A DNA stretch of 20,745 nucleotides from Girardia tigrina (lineage: Eukaryota; Platyhelminthes; Tricladida; Dugesiidae): the NCBI GenBank assembly GCA_001938485.1, contig MQRK01222493.1, forward strand, positions 4,903 through 25,647. The letters run 5' to 3'. The translations under genes were made by a program, and so were the position numbers. The notes beneath the pieces are model-generated. The model saw only the letters and a program-made list of their open reading frames with translations. It searched no databases and was not told the origin of the DNA. The first letter of the stretch is position 1; every line of letters begins with the position of its first letter. Positions 1 through 8,294 of the stretch are shown piece after piece.

Positions 1-595
1 AATTTTGAAATTATCAAAATTAACATCACATTTACATTTTTTCCTATGTTCTGCAATATTACTCTTACTCTCTTTTCGACCATGTTCTTGAATTCGTTTA
101 CAGAGATGACGGGTTGTCTCTCCAATGTATGTGGCATCGCACCCATTACATTTATATTCATAAACAATATCAGAACAAAGTGTTAAAGGTGTAATAGATT
201 TATTACTGAACATATTTTGAATTTTATGAGTTCGTGATATAATTTTTAAATTTAATTCATTTTTAGTTGCTTTTAACAATGCATTTTTAAAGTTTTTAAA
301 TCCTTCAAAATAAGGTACAATTAAACAATATTTAGGCATATAATTCATATCTAATTATCCTTCGATTTCTTTCTTAGATCCATCAGGAGAAGCCAAACTC
401 TGATTTTTCGAAATATCTTTCAAAGTATTTTATGTAATGTTTCCTTTATTAATTTTTCTAGAAAAGATTTAGAATAACCATTCTGATTTAACAAAGAACT
501 TAGTTTATCAAAACTTTCTACAGATTTAACAAAAGTGGAAGACAACGACCAGTAGCGATAAATTAAACCTTTAGTCATGTTTCTTTTATACTTAA
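1..595 (-). pseudogene. Penelope-like retroelement, 3' part with GIY-YIG endonuclease (partial, decayed)
   Basis: On the minus strand 348 down to 1 is open for 116 codons and runs off the window. It holds a GIY-YIG nuclease-type segment: residues 63-90 contain YEYKCNGC, then TYIGETTRHLCKRIQEH, followed by a Cys/His tail (SNIAEHRKKCKC). A CxxC just before YIGET and a downstream R..EH are typical of the endonuclease domain at the C-terminus of Penelope-like elements. Upstream (about 590-423), in a different frame, lie LIYRYWSLSS and NQNGYSKSFLEKLI. These resemble the 'NGYP' linker between reverse transcriptase and endonuclease in this family. A TGA at 422-420, a TAA at 357-355 and the frame change show decay. 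The reverse transcriptase itself is not recognisable beyond 595, so the copy looks 5'-truncated. Family assignment is by motif reading only. Confidence 0.75.
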
Positions 596-781
596 GTTGT
601 GTCCATCGAAACTATAAATAAACAATTTTTGTGCAGAAAAGTTGACATTTGGAAAAACTAATATTCTCCAGTTATTCTTTGATAATTTAAGTAAACCAAA
701 CTAAAAATTTTATTTTGAATATTATTTCAGTAATACTTTATAAATTACTGCGTAAAATATTGTTATTCTTTTTGTTTACTA
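596..781. other. AT-rich spacer between Penelope-like relic and IS630/Tc1-like element
   Basis: No open frame or motif that I can support. The stretch is AT-rich and ends in TA at 780-781, which would be the left target-site copy of the DNA transposon that starts at 782. Confidence 0.4.
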
Positions 782-801
782 CACCATTTCAACATGTATT
801 T
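782..801. repeat. Left terminal inverted repeat of IS630/Tc1-like element
   Basis: CACCATTTCAACATGTATTT follows TA at 780-781 and matches the reverse complement of 2853-2872 at 19 of 20 positions. Confidence 0.7.
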
Positions 802-811
802 TAAATTCGTA

Positions 812-882
812 AATTGTATTTCAAAAATTAGCAATTGTATTTCAAAAATTAAAAATTGTATTTCAAAAAATAAAAATTGTAT
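812..882. repeat. 21-bp tandem repeat, about 3.4 units
   Basis: The unit AATTGTATTTCAAAAATTA plus two bases recurs at a period of 21 bp from 812, with substitutions only at the unit ends, and stops in a partial fourth unit. It lies inside the IS630/Tc1-like element near its left inverted repeat. No function is evident; replication slippage in a non-coding part of the transposon is the simplest reading. Confidence 0.85.
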
Positions 883-1656
883 TAATCAGACACCAAATTT
901 ATTTAGGTGTATCTTAAGTATTTGATCTTCACTGTATAAGAAAAAATAAATGACAATTTATTAGTCATAACAATTTTGAATAAATAAATTTGTTCTTAAA
1001 CGCAATCTAATATTGTATAGCTTCAGTAAATCATGTATTACAGAAATTAAATTAAAATTATCATATTGTTATATTTATTTGTTTCAAGTTTTCTCTTCTC
1101 CTGTCATATCAAAATCTTAATTCGAATGAAAATTGTTGCTTTGTAATCGCTGAATTATTTTGTATTTTTATGGTGATTTATAAATATTTAAATATAAAAA
1201 AGAAAAATTAATAATAAAAGAATTAAGTGAAATAAGAAAATGTAAAATAATAATTGAACTTTGTTCAATAATTAAATATTTTTATTTTGATTAAAAATTT
1301 TTAAAAATCACCTAACAACTGAATTAACATTATAATCAGGATAAATATTACAATTTCCTTCCAGTAAAAAACACTCTTCGTTTAAAAAAATAGTAAGCGT
1401 CATCGTCTAGCTACTGAAAATCCATAAAAAGAGAAAGATCTAATTACCAATCAAAAGATTACCGACAAACGCTAATAAATATTTATATATTTGTGACTCT
1501 CAACAAATGAAGCTTCCGACAACTCCAATTCTAGTCGCTGAAAAATCAAATCATGTCATCTCTTCATAATACAAACACAAAAAATAAACAAAAGACAAAA
1601 TTTGGTAAGTCAAACAAAACTTTTATTTTATAACCCCACAGGCGTGTCACTCATAC

Positions 1657-2739
1657 TCAGAGCAGCTTCAAAAAGGATGATAAGTGCTGTGCTGCTCTTG
1701 AGCAGCCACCTGGTGTAACCGTTTCTGTTACTGCTTTGACTAAAGCTTCCAAGTACAGTAAACACTGCTCTTGTAGTTGCGGTCCATCGACTTGTGGAAT
1801 AGAAACGCTGGCCTTAACATTCGCCCAAATCGATTCAATAGGATTCAACATGGGACTGTATGGCCCTAGTCTAAGCAGCACAGCCTCAGATCCTTCGAAG
1901 ACTGATTCCAGGCGGCTGTGGTTAGGAGAATTATCAGCAACAACGACGAGGTCTTGAAGACGAAAACCATTTGCGACCCATTGGTTAAACAAACTCTGGG
2001 TCCAGCTATTGACGTCTGTCCATTTGAACGATCTTCAACGGATTTCTATGCCGCAAACTTCATTTTCAGTTATCGCTCCAATGAGATGGATGTTTGGCCA
2101 TTGTTATGCAAGTAGTGATACAACTGCTCGCTGCCAAATCTTTGACCATGCAGTCCGTCGTCGTAAAAACAAATTGAAATTTGTTTCGTCCAACCACATC
2201 ACCTGACGCCCTTCACGCAATAAAGCACTTAGATTAGTAACATAATCTTTCCTATTTCTCTTATTATCCTCTGTGTTCATTGTTATATGTTGTTGGTGGA
2301 TATTCTTGATAGTGTAAAGAGCACCTGAATAAATTATTCTTATGTAATAATGTCCATCCTATACAGGTGCTTCATTATTCAGCTTTACAGCTATCATCCA
2401 TCCTTTTTGTTTTGATTTGACCTCACCAGAACATACCCATGAATACACGTTATTGTACTGCACGCCAATGGATTCTGCCAGTGGGATTTAATCATCCTCT
2501 CTGTTTGAGACATTCACAATGAGTTGACGCTCCTTATCGGAGTATCTTGCATACGTTTGCCTCTTAATTACTTCACTTACTGTAAGCAGTGAGCGACAGT
2601 TTGGGCAAGTTGCTTCCCAATTGGGGAATAAGACCTCACAGCACTTCTCAAGTAAGAAATTACAGCATGGGTCACATCTCTCAAACCGCTTCCGTAACAT
2701 TGAAATCTGACATATGCTGCATTTGTCTTGTTGCTTCAT
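1657..2739 (-). pseudogene. IS630/Tc1-like DDE transposase with N-terminal Cys cluster, four in-frame stops
   Basis: One minus-strand frame runs from ATG at 2739 to a stop at 1657. It is interrupted by TAA 2490-2488, TAG 2361-2359, TAA 2106-2104 and TGA 2037-2035, with no frameshift. The catalytic triad is present: Asp in MWLDETNF (2190-2188), Asp in VVADNSPNH (1935-1933) and Glu in SPMLNPIESIW (1836-1834), with 32 residues between the last two. This is the DDE_3 layout of IS630/Tc1-type transposases, which cut and paste DNA at TA sites. After the start, residues 7-53 carry CSIC, CDPCC, KCC and CPNC, a zinc-finger-like arrangement. It precedes a region (RYSDKERQLI, then AESIGV and VYSWV) that looks like the DNA-binding helices. 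About 360 codons, close to full length. The element cannot make its own transposase. Confidence 0.85.
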
Positions 2740-2852
2740 TTCTACAACTTAAGATTAAAATTAAACTGAAAATAATATCAAAAAGTACCTGAGAAATTTA
2801 AAATGTAAAAATTAAAATTAAAACAATTATGAAATATTTTTGTTATTCTTTG

Positions 2853-2872
2853 AAATACAAGTTGAAATGGTG
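2853..2872. repeat. Right terminal inverted repeat of IS630/Tc1-like element
   Basis: The reverse complement of this stretch matches 782-801 at 19 of 20 positions, and TA (2873-2874) follows directly. Confidence 0.7.
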
Positions 2873-2916
2873 TAGTAAATAATTATCTTGTTTAACATTA
2901 ATTAATCCGAAAATTA

Positions 2917-3013
2917 TCACAGATCGTCTTAATTTCTGCAAACGAATACATGAACATAATCAAAAGGAAAGTGAAAGTAATATTGCTCCACACAGAAAAC
3001 ATTGCTTAAATAG
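2917..3013 (+). pseudogene. Second Penelope-like GIY-YIG fragment
   Basis: The plus strand reads FCKRIHEHNQKESESNIAPH and then RKHC in a short open stretch. It aligns with LCKRIQEHGRKESKSNIAEH of the minus-strand Penelope-like copy at the left edge. Nucleotide identity over this core is about three quarters by eye, so the two are separate and diverged copies in opposite orientation. Only the C-terminal end of the nuclease domain remains; the YIG part is degraded or absent. Confidence 0.65.
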
Positions 3014-3249
3014 TAAAAAATTCTGAGGTAACAATTTAATAATTATTTGAAGAGGGGGATTGTGAAGCATTCGACAATAAAACCTATCAATCCTTTTCGG
3101 GTTATTTAAATTTTAATATTTTAAGATAAATTTTATAATAACTTGCTGTATAAATCCTTTAAAAATAATTTATTTTTAAAGTTAGATAATAAATTATGCT
3201 ATGGTCTATAAATTTTTTAATTTTTTTTAACTGAAACTTTATTTGACAG
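3014..3249. other. AT-rich stretch ending in the acceptor of the first recognised RCE1 exon
   Basis: No coding signal is seen. It ends with TTATTTGACAG at 3249, which serves as the 3' splice site of the RCE1 exon at 3250. The RCE1 N-terminal exons (roughly the first third of the protein, with the first membrane helices) are not seen here. They probably lie left of the transposon cluster or beyond the window. Confidence 0.4.
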
Positions 3250-3724
3250 ATCCTTTTTCTTGGTCCTTTAATTCAGAGAATCGTACTGGGTATTGTTATT
3301 GACTACTTAATTGATTTATACTTCTATTGTAGATTGCGAATTTTGTAGCTATTCTTCTAAACTAGCTTTGACGAGGAATCTAATATTTGCCCCTATTACT
3401 GAAGAAATAATTTTCCGTTGTGTTCTATTTAGTCATCTTTGTAAAATATGGTCTTGTTATCAAACCATACTGATTGGACCATTATTTTTCGGAATTGGTA
3501 AGAATAATTGGTTTTGGCAAAATACTTTTTATTCATTTTACAATCTAGCTCATTTGCATCACGTCATCGAAATGGTAAAGCAGGGTAACACTTTATCCAA
3601 TGCTCTATTGATTTGCAGTAAGTATTAACGTAAACAAGTTTTCCTTATAAACTTTATTTAGTATTCCAAGTAATCTATACCACGATTTTTGGAAGTTATT
3701 CAGGATTTCTTATTTTAAGAACCG
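3250..3724 (+). CDS. RCE1: RCE1-type CAAX prenyl protease 2, four internal exons (partial gene)
   Basis: RCE1 is the ER-membrane endopeptidase that removes the last three residues from prenylated CAAX proteins such as Ras. Exons are 3250-3289, 3333-3497, 3549-3617 and 3662-3724. The introns are 43, 51 and 44 nt, all GT..AG, and every junction has the same phase (one base before, two after). Spliced, they read ILFLGPLIQRIVLD, NLIFAPITEEIIFR, GPLFFGIAHLHHVIE and IYTTIFGSYSGFLILRTG. This follows known animal RCE1 in order and includes motif 1 (EExxxR) and motif 2 (FxxxH). The N-terminal exons are missing. After 3724 a good donor (GTAAAA) is present, but no following exon is found on this strand. 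The expected next exon, in matching phase, is at 15889-15675 on the opposite strand. It could instead be a pseudogene or an assembly error, although the exons show no stop or frameshift. Confidence 0.88.
3290..3332 (+). other. RCE1 intron, 43 nt
   Basis: GTATTG...TTGTAG. Removing it joins CTG G with AT TGC to give Leu-Asp and restores the frame, whereas reading through meets a TAG at once. With the introns at 3498-3548 (51 nt) and 3618-3661 (44 nt) it shows that this genome uses very short introns. Confidence 0.85.
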
Positions 3725-4357
3725 GTAAAAATGATATTATTTCTTTTTTATTATAATTTATGCGTTCTTTGAATTAGTGTTTGTAGTTTATTATATGTTA
3801 TGATAACAATGCTGTGTCTAACTTTATAACTTATAAATTTTTTACTGATTATAATGCAATTTCATAAGCTAATGTATATGAATTACTCCACAATTTCGGT
3901 TCATTAAGATCCAATAACAGAGTTTTTGGATCTTAAAAAACTAGTTGGAAATCTGTCTACATCATTGGATCCTAAATGAGAACACTGAAAGACTTCTTTT
4001 ATTTTGGAAAGTAAAACTGAGCAGTAATGCAATAAACATATTGTTTACGTCTGAAATGTCTTTAATTATATTGAATTATAATTCTCATAAACTTCACTAT
4101 TTTTATTGTCTTTATAATCAAAGAGATTCGGGATTATTTTTATCCAAAGGGTCGTTTTCGGCCCATTTAAAATTAATTTTATAACCTAAAGTGTATTATG
4201 TCTGGACCTGTATTTTTCTAAAGAAACTATTTCAAAACAAATGTCGTATCATCTTGAGAATCAAAAAAATCTGGTTAGTGCAATTGAAGTGTTTATACAG
4301 TATGTTTGAAATTGATAAATTAAAATTCTTCATTATGGCTTATTTTAATCGACATCG
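3725..4357. other. Start of the disrupted RCE1 intron; AT-rich with no firm gene
   Basis: It begins with the RCE1 donor GTAAAA. An ORF at 3945-4184 has no recognisable feature. The stretch at 4202-4306 is open in one plus frame (it includes KETISKQMSYHLENQ) but has no start and no match that I can name. A 9-bp-arm hairpin TAAGATCCA / TGGATCTTA is at 3905-3935. Otherwise nothing is seen. Confidence 0.35.
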
Positions 4358-5663
4358 ATAGTTCTGGGCACAAATGGGTTAATATTACGTGGGGACACCA
4401 AAAGGTCCGTAGACTATCCTACTAAAAAACGAGCAATGAAATCCAAATTGCGTGTGTTTCTTAGGTATGTCATAAAGCAGGGGTCTCAAACACGCGGCCC
4501 GCTGCGTTATATTTGGCGGCCCGCAACGAAAAAACATAGATTTATAATTTAACCAAACTTATTTGACAATTAAAATCATGATTGGCTTGATTTCACTGTA
4601 ACATTAACTTTAGTATTTTAATGTAAGAAAGTAGCATAATGAATGCTAAAATATTAAAATAAAATCTAATGATCCTTAACTTTAGCAGTCTAGTGTTTTA
4701 TAAAATTACAGATTTTCCTTGTAACATCTAGATTCTAGATTTATGTGTTTGAATTATTGTATGAAAATTTTTCAGTCATGCGGCCCTTATGGTTTTTTTT
4801 TGTCACACACGGCCCTCATTACAGCTTGAGTTTGAGACCCCTGTCATAAAGGTTATGAAATCAAGCTACCTTTCCACGTGATGGATGAAACTGCAGTATT
4901 TTTTGAGGATGCCAGAACAAATACTGTGGATTTACTCGGAGCACGCCATGTTGTAATGAAATCAACTAGTTTTAGGTCAATGATAGTAACATCACTGATT
5001 TCTATTTGGGTAGATGGTAGGAAGGCAATGCCTTTGGTAATCCATAAAGGAAAGGATAGAAGTTCTATTTGTAAACAAAATAGTATTTTGCATACTACTC
5101 AATCAAAATCCTGGGTTAACCAAGAATTAATTATAAAGTGGATCGGCCATATGTTTCCTTTGATTGATTTAAGCAACGGTAAGTGTATTATTTGGGATTC
5201 GTGTCGAGTTCATTTAGGCCTACAAGTAAAATAGCATTGCATTAAGAGAAATGTTGAAATGATCGTGATCCCAGAGGGATTAACACCTTATCTACAAGCA
5301 GGAGATATAGGAATTTTTCGTTCCTTGAAAGATTTGATATATTTTCGTATTAATGAATGGAAGAACTCTGATTCTGTTGTTTGTACCAAAAATGGTAATC
5401 CCAAACCACCATCGAAGGAATTGGTTAATTAATGGGTCGGAGAATCTTTGAATGAATTGAAAACCAAAACCATACAAAACTCAATAATATCATCAGGATT
5501 TAGTTCGAAAGCTGACGATTGGCATATAGCAAAGCATGATGTGTATGGTAGAAAGTTTTGCGAGGCTCGGGCTGTTTCAAACCAGATTGAACAATTTCCC
5601 TACGAGTCTATTTGTTTAGGTGATAATGATGATGTAAAATGTTTGGATGTCATTCATGAATAA
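4358..5663 (+). pseudogene. Pogo-like (CENP-B/DDE_1 type) transposase relic, interrupted by a hAT MITE
   Basis: With the MITE at 4478-4843 (and one TSD copy) removed, the plus strand reads LRGDTKRSVDYPTKKRAMKS, KLRVFLRYV, then after a one-base frame change GYEIKLPFHVMDETAVFFED. The DDE core follows: Asp in VMDETAVFF (4884-4886), Asp in CIIWDSCRVHL (5196-5198) and Asp in LTPYLQAGDIGIF (5304-5306), with 35 residues between the second and third. This is the pogo-type DD35D pattern. The C-terminal WHIAKHDVYGRKFCE is also retained. In-frame stops are TAG 5232-5234 and TAA at about 5430. The copy is inactive. The left boundary is uncertain; homology with the inverted copy at the right window edge extends at least to 4358. 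Confidence 0.85.
4478..4843. mobile_element. hAT-type MITE, 366 bp, with perfect 8-bp target duplication
   Basis: The ends are CAGGGGTCTCAAAC and its exact reverse complement GTTTGAGACCCCTG. CAG...CTG termini with GGTCTCAAAC are typical of hAT elements. Directly outside, TCATAAAG occurs at both 4470-4477 and 4844-4851, an 8-bp duplication as hAT transposases make. Subterminal GCGGCCC-type motifs repeat near both ends (4494-4522 and 4781-4814). It has no coding capacity, so it was moved by a transposase made elsewhere. It sits inside the pogo-like relic, and the unoccupied target is visible in the other pogo copy at 20626-20633 (TCATAGAG on the minus strand). Confidence 0.93.
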
Positions 5664-5730
5664 AGTATTATTGATATTTGTTTTCTTTTTTTAATCATAT
5701 TTTGAAATTTTTGTTAATGGGAATTGAAAG

Positions 5731-5811
5731 CACCAAATAGTATCACGACCCAAATAGTATCACCAACTTTTAGTAATACTATTTAAATAGTATCAGTGAT
5801 ACTATTTGGTG
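5731..5811. repeat. Nested palindrome built from an AATAGTAT motif
   Basis: CACCAAATAGTATCAC (5731-5746) and GTGATACTATTTGGTG (5796-5811) are perfect 16-nt inverted repeats. Between them lie another direct copy, CCAAATAGTATCACCAAC (5750-5767 region), and a perfect 16-bp palindrome TACTATTTAAATAGTA (5777-5792). The core therefore occurs five times in alternating orientation within about 80 bp. It lies about 70 bp past the end of the pogo-like coding relic. It could be a transposon end or a small independent MITE; no matching terminus was found on the other side of the pogo relic. Confidence 0.8.
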
Positions 5812-6103
5812 ATATCCGTTAGTTTAATTAAAAATATTTCTATAAGTTTAGAAAATTTTTAAAGATATAGTTTTTATAATATATTTGTGTCTAGGAAGTA
5901 TAATATAAGGAAATTTAAATTTAAATTCATTTTTACAATTGGATAAAATATTTTTATTTATTTAGAGTCCTTATAATAAAATGGTTTAAATTATTATTCT
6001 TATTAAATATTTTTGGAAATGAGGAAATAATAAATATTTCAAAAAAATAAAAAAAAATTCGAATAATCATTATTATAAAGAAAGAAATAAAACCAATTAG
6101 AAT
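5812..6103. other. AT-rich spacer
   Basis: Nothing beyond AT-rich sequence is seen between the palindrome and the small Cys-rich ORF. Confidence 0.4.
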
Positions 6104-6280
6104 ATGTCAAACTGTGAAAAATCTTCTGAGAGTTGCAATGACTCTAAATGTGATAGCAATAAATGTTCTGATGACTGTCTCAATGTTCTTAACATAGATG
6201 AAGTCACCAAGGGAAAAAGTAATAAACTAATAGTAAATTTTAAGAATAATCATTTTAAATTCTTAAATCCCAGAAAATAA
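6104..6280 (+). CDS. Small Cys-rich ORF, 58 residues, function unknown
   Basis: ATG at 6104, TAA at 6278-6280. The N-terminal half is polar and Cys-rich: MSNCEKSSESCNDSKCDSNK, then CSDDC, with Cys at positions 4, 11, 16, 21 and 25. The second half is basic (KGKSNKLIVNFKNNHFKF). The GC content and the acidic/Ser/Cys bias stand out from the AT-rich surroundings, in which random ORFs are rich in Phe, Ile, Lys and Asn. It could be a short protein, the first exon of a spliced gene, or chance. There is no signal peptide. I do not recognise a family. Confidence 0.3.
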   Translation: MSNCEKSSESCNDSKCDSNKCSDDCLNVLNIDEVTKGKSNKLIVNFKNNHFKFLNPRK

Positions 6281-7371
6281 GAAGTAAAGTAGAAGACAAA
6301 ATAGATAAAACTCTAAATTTTTATTATTACTTTCATCCGCATTTCAATTTTAAATTTACCGTTTAAGAATAGCAAAATGCCACTCGTTAAAATTTCTTTT
6401 AAGACTAATCATTAATTATTAATTAATTTATGTTTGATCACAAAATTCAGTAAATAATTTCTTATTTCTAGGGAAAATACAAAGTATAATTGTTAGAATT
6501 CAGTAATTATAGAAACGAAAAATTATGATGCAGTTTATCATAATAACTCAAAAGGAAAAAAAGTATTCTCCTTTCTTTCTTGGCCGTTCGTAAACGAGAT
6601 ATTCAACGTTATCTAACTAAATTTGATCAGTCAAGTAATTGGATTCGGTGCATTCAGTCACCCATTGAATAGATCTGATTATCTTTCCCTCGGATACTCA
6701 TATCCACTGTCAGAACGATAATAAATTTAATTTACTCTAATTTAATCCAAAATAATTGGTTTTTCATCTCGTTTGAAAATGTAAAACAAAGCAACATCGG
6801 TCTAATTTTTCAAGACTAAATAGTTAAGTTTCAGACCAAAACGATTTTTTTTATTATTTTATCTATAATATTTATTATTAATTAATTCACAGAATAACAC
6901 ATCATATAATACATTTGTTTTTTTTATTTAATAATAAATTATTTAATTCTTTAGATGAAAATTAAGACAATGTTTTCCAATAACCAATTAGTTTCAAATT
7001 ATAAAAAAAGTTGGGAAATTTTTATTTTATAAAATATAAAATAAAAAAATATAAATACATGATTCAAAATACAATATAATCCACTAAAAATAATGCGACT
7101 AGTTATCATTAAAAAAGTATAAATTTAATTTCAATTTAAATTTTTAATAATTATTTTTTCAAAAAATTCGAAATTAATTGGCATTGGTTTTGTAATAAAT
7201 TTAAAATGTTATGGAACTAAATTCCGTTTATTTCACATCACTGATTTTTAAAAAGGATGAGCTAAATTTAATGAAATATATTGAAAAAAATAAATACTTT
7301 TTTTAAATTGTAAATTATCGAATTTAATCTGACATACGAAGCTGAGTATTCTTTTTTAACCTTTTCCTTAC
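6281..7371. other. AT-rich stretch without a supported gene
   Basis: The less AT-rich part at about 6570-6720 contains, on the minus strand, a possible acceptor (TTCTGACAG) before an open stretch reading DMSIRGKDNQIYSM. This could be another exon of the unidentified minus-strand gene, but phase and family give no support. The rest is low-complexity AT. Confidence 0.3.
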
Positions 7372-7412
7372 GGTGACAAAAAACTTCCGCGAGTTTCGAT
7401 GTTCTGTAGTAA
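7372..7412 (-). CDS. Candidate 41-nt exon of an unidentified minus-strand gene
   Basis: On the minus strand an acceptor (TGTGTAG at 7413) precedes 41 nt of balanced composition, followed by the donor GTAAGG (7371-7366). Joined in phase to the exon at 8108-7798, which ends with a single base, it reads ITTEHRNSRKFFVT without a stop and ends in phase 0. The composition is clearly less AT-rich than its surroundings. No following exon was identified. Confidence 0.3.
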
Positions 7413-7797
7413 CTACACATTTTTTTAATCAAACAAAAAATCAATAATATGAAATACTCTAATAGTACTATAATATGTACATAATGCATAAATGGAAAGT
7501 ACATACCTAATAATAATTAATTCAAGCAATGTGTAATAAGTACACATTACAGGGAAGGGAAGCTTAAGCTAATGGGGTTTAAAGATAAATATTTAAATAT
7601 TCCTTGGGGTAAATTGGATTTTATTCCAAAATTGTGACTTACAAATCGAGTTTCAAATAATTAATTATATAAAATAAAATTTTCATTAAAGTCTAGATTA
7701 CTTATGTAAATGCATTAAAGATAATAACATGATTGTAATTTAATAATATTTCAATTCGTAAATATTCTGTATTGAAAGTGGATATATTTAAACTTAC

Positions 7798-8108
7798 TTT
7801 TAAAATAGTGTAAAATATGTTCACTAAAACTTTCGGCAACTATGAGCAGTTGTGAGGTAACATCTGTCATGATTATATATAACGAATTCCCTTTTTTTCC
7901 GACAATAAAGAACTCGATTTTCCCTGGAGTCATCTGAGTATTAATAATTGACCTATAAAGATTCATTGACGTGAAACAACAAAGAACTGTCACATTTTTT
8001 GGGGGATTCCATGTGGAGAATGGCTTTCGGTCCAAATAAAACATTGACTTATTTGACCCCTCATAATCATGGACCACATAAATAATATCCCTTAACGACA
8101 AAGTTACT
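7798..8108 (-). CDS. Candidate internal exon of an unidentified minus-strand gene
   Basis: An open minus-strand stretch of about 100 codons ends at a strong donor GTAAGTTT (7797-7790). It begins just after possible acceptors near 8110-8107; the frame is closed by a TAA at 8128-8126. The peptide includes LRDIIYVVHDYEGSNKSMFY, STWNPPKNVTVLCCF, QMTPGKIEFFIVGKKGNSLY and TSQLLIVAESFSEHIL. It has the mixed composition and amphipathic pattern of a real protein rather than AT-driven noise. No start codon supports an intronless gene. There is no family that I recognise. The acceptor lacks a clear pyrimidine tract, so the 5' edge is uncertain. Confidence 0.45.
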
Positions 8109-8220
8109 CTTAAATTAATATCATTTTATTGTGCAAAGAAATCCTAATAAATTCGAACATTTCATTCACATTTATTTCATACATTAAAACAAAATATTTG
8201 ATAATCACGGAGCTGTTTAA

Positions 8221-8294
8221 CACTTTGAGTGCGGTGATATTCATATGTAATACTCATATGACGCAGACGTCTGCGTCATGTCGCACTCAAAGTG
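8221..8294. mobile_element. piggyBac-type micro-MITE, 74 bp, with TTAA target sites
   Basis: CACTTTGAGTGCG (8221-8233) and its perfect reverse complement CGCACTCAAAGTG (8282-8294) are bounded by TTAA on both sides (8217-8220 and 8295-8298). TTAA duplication is the mark of piggyBac transposition, and TTTGAGTGC-type termini are familiar in that superfamily. Inside lies a perfect 22-bp palindrome with half-site ATGACGCAGAC (8258-8279), so the transcript or single strand would fold into a long hairpin. At 74 bp it has no coding capacity and is near the lower size limit for a MITE. Confidence 0.85.

Larger units (their letters stand above)
782..2872 (-). mobile_element. IS630/Tc1-like DNA transposon, about 2.1 kb, with terminal inverted repeats
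   Basis: The ends are inverted repeats. The left end reads CACCATTTCAACATGTATTT from 782. The right end, read on the minus strand from 2872, is CACCATTTCAACTTGTATTT (one difference in 20). Both are directly bounded by TA (780-781 and 2873-2874), the target duplication of the Tc1/mariner/IS630 superfamily. The transposase pseudogene inside starts about 130 bp from the right end on the minus strand, as expected. About 870 bp between the transposase C-terminus and the left end is AT-rich and non-coding and contains a 21-bp tandem repeat, so it may include later insertions. The flanking trinucleotides also continue the symmetry (TTTAC/GTAAA), so the exact end is uncertain by a few bases. Confidence 0.7.

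Noticed and set aside
1736-2792. Plus-strand ORFs across the IS630/Tc1-like pseudogene (1736-1957, 1918-2115, 2009-2206, 2589-2792)
   Set aside because: They overlap the minus-strand transposase frame that holds all the conserved motifs; they are shadows.
3311-3628. A 105-codon unspliced ORF over the RCE1 exons
   Set aside because: It reads through two introns (3498-3548 and 3618-3661). The inserted residues break the RCE1 alignment, while splicing restores it exactly.
5232-5432. In-frame TAG and TAA in the pogo-like frame as a sign of a changed genetic code
   Set aside because: Intact host genes in the window (bHLH, zinc finger, RCE1) use TAA as stop and contain no internal TAG or TAA, so decay is the simpler reading.
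5292-5477. Minus-strand ORF inside the pogo-like relic
   Set aside because: Antisense to the conserved LTPYLQAGDIGIF region on the plus strand.
7268-7504. 78-codon minus-strand ORF
   Set aside because: Most of it is AT-driven sequence. Only the 41-nt part with splice sites (7412-7372), read in another frame, is kept as a candidate exon.
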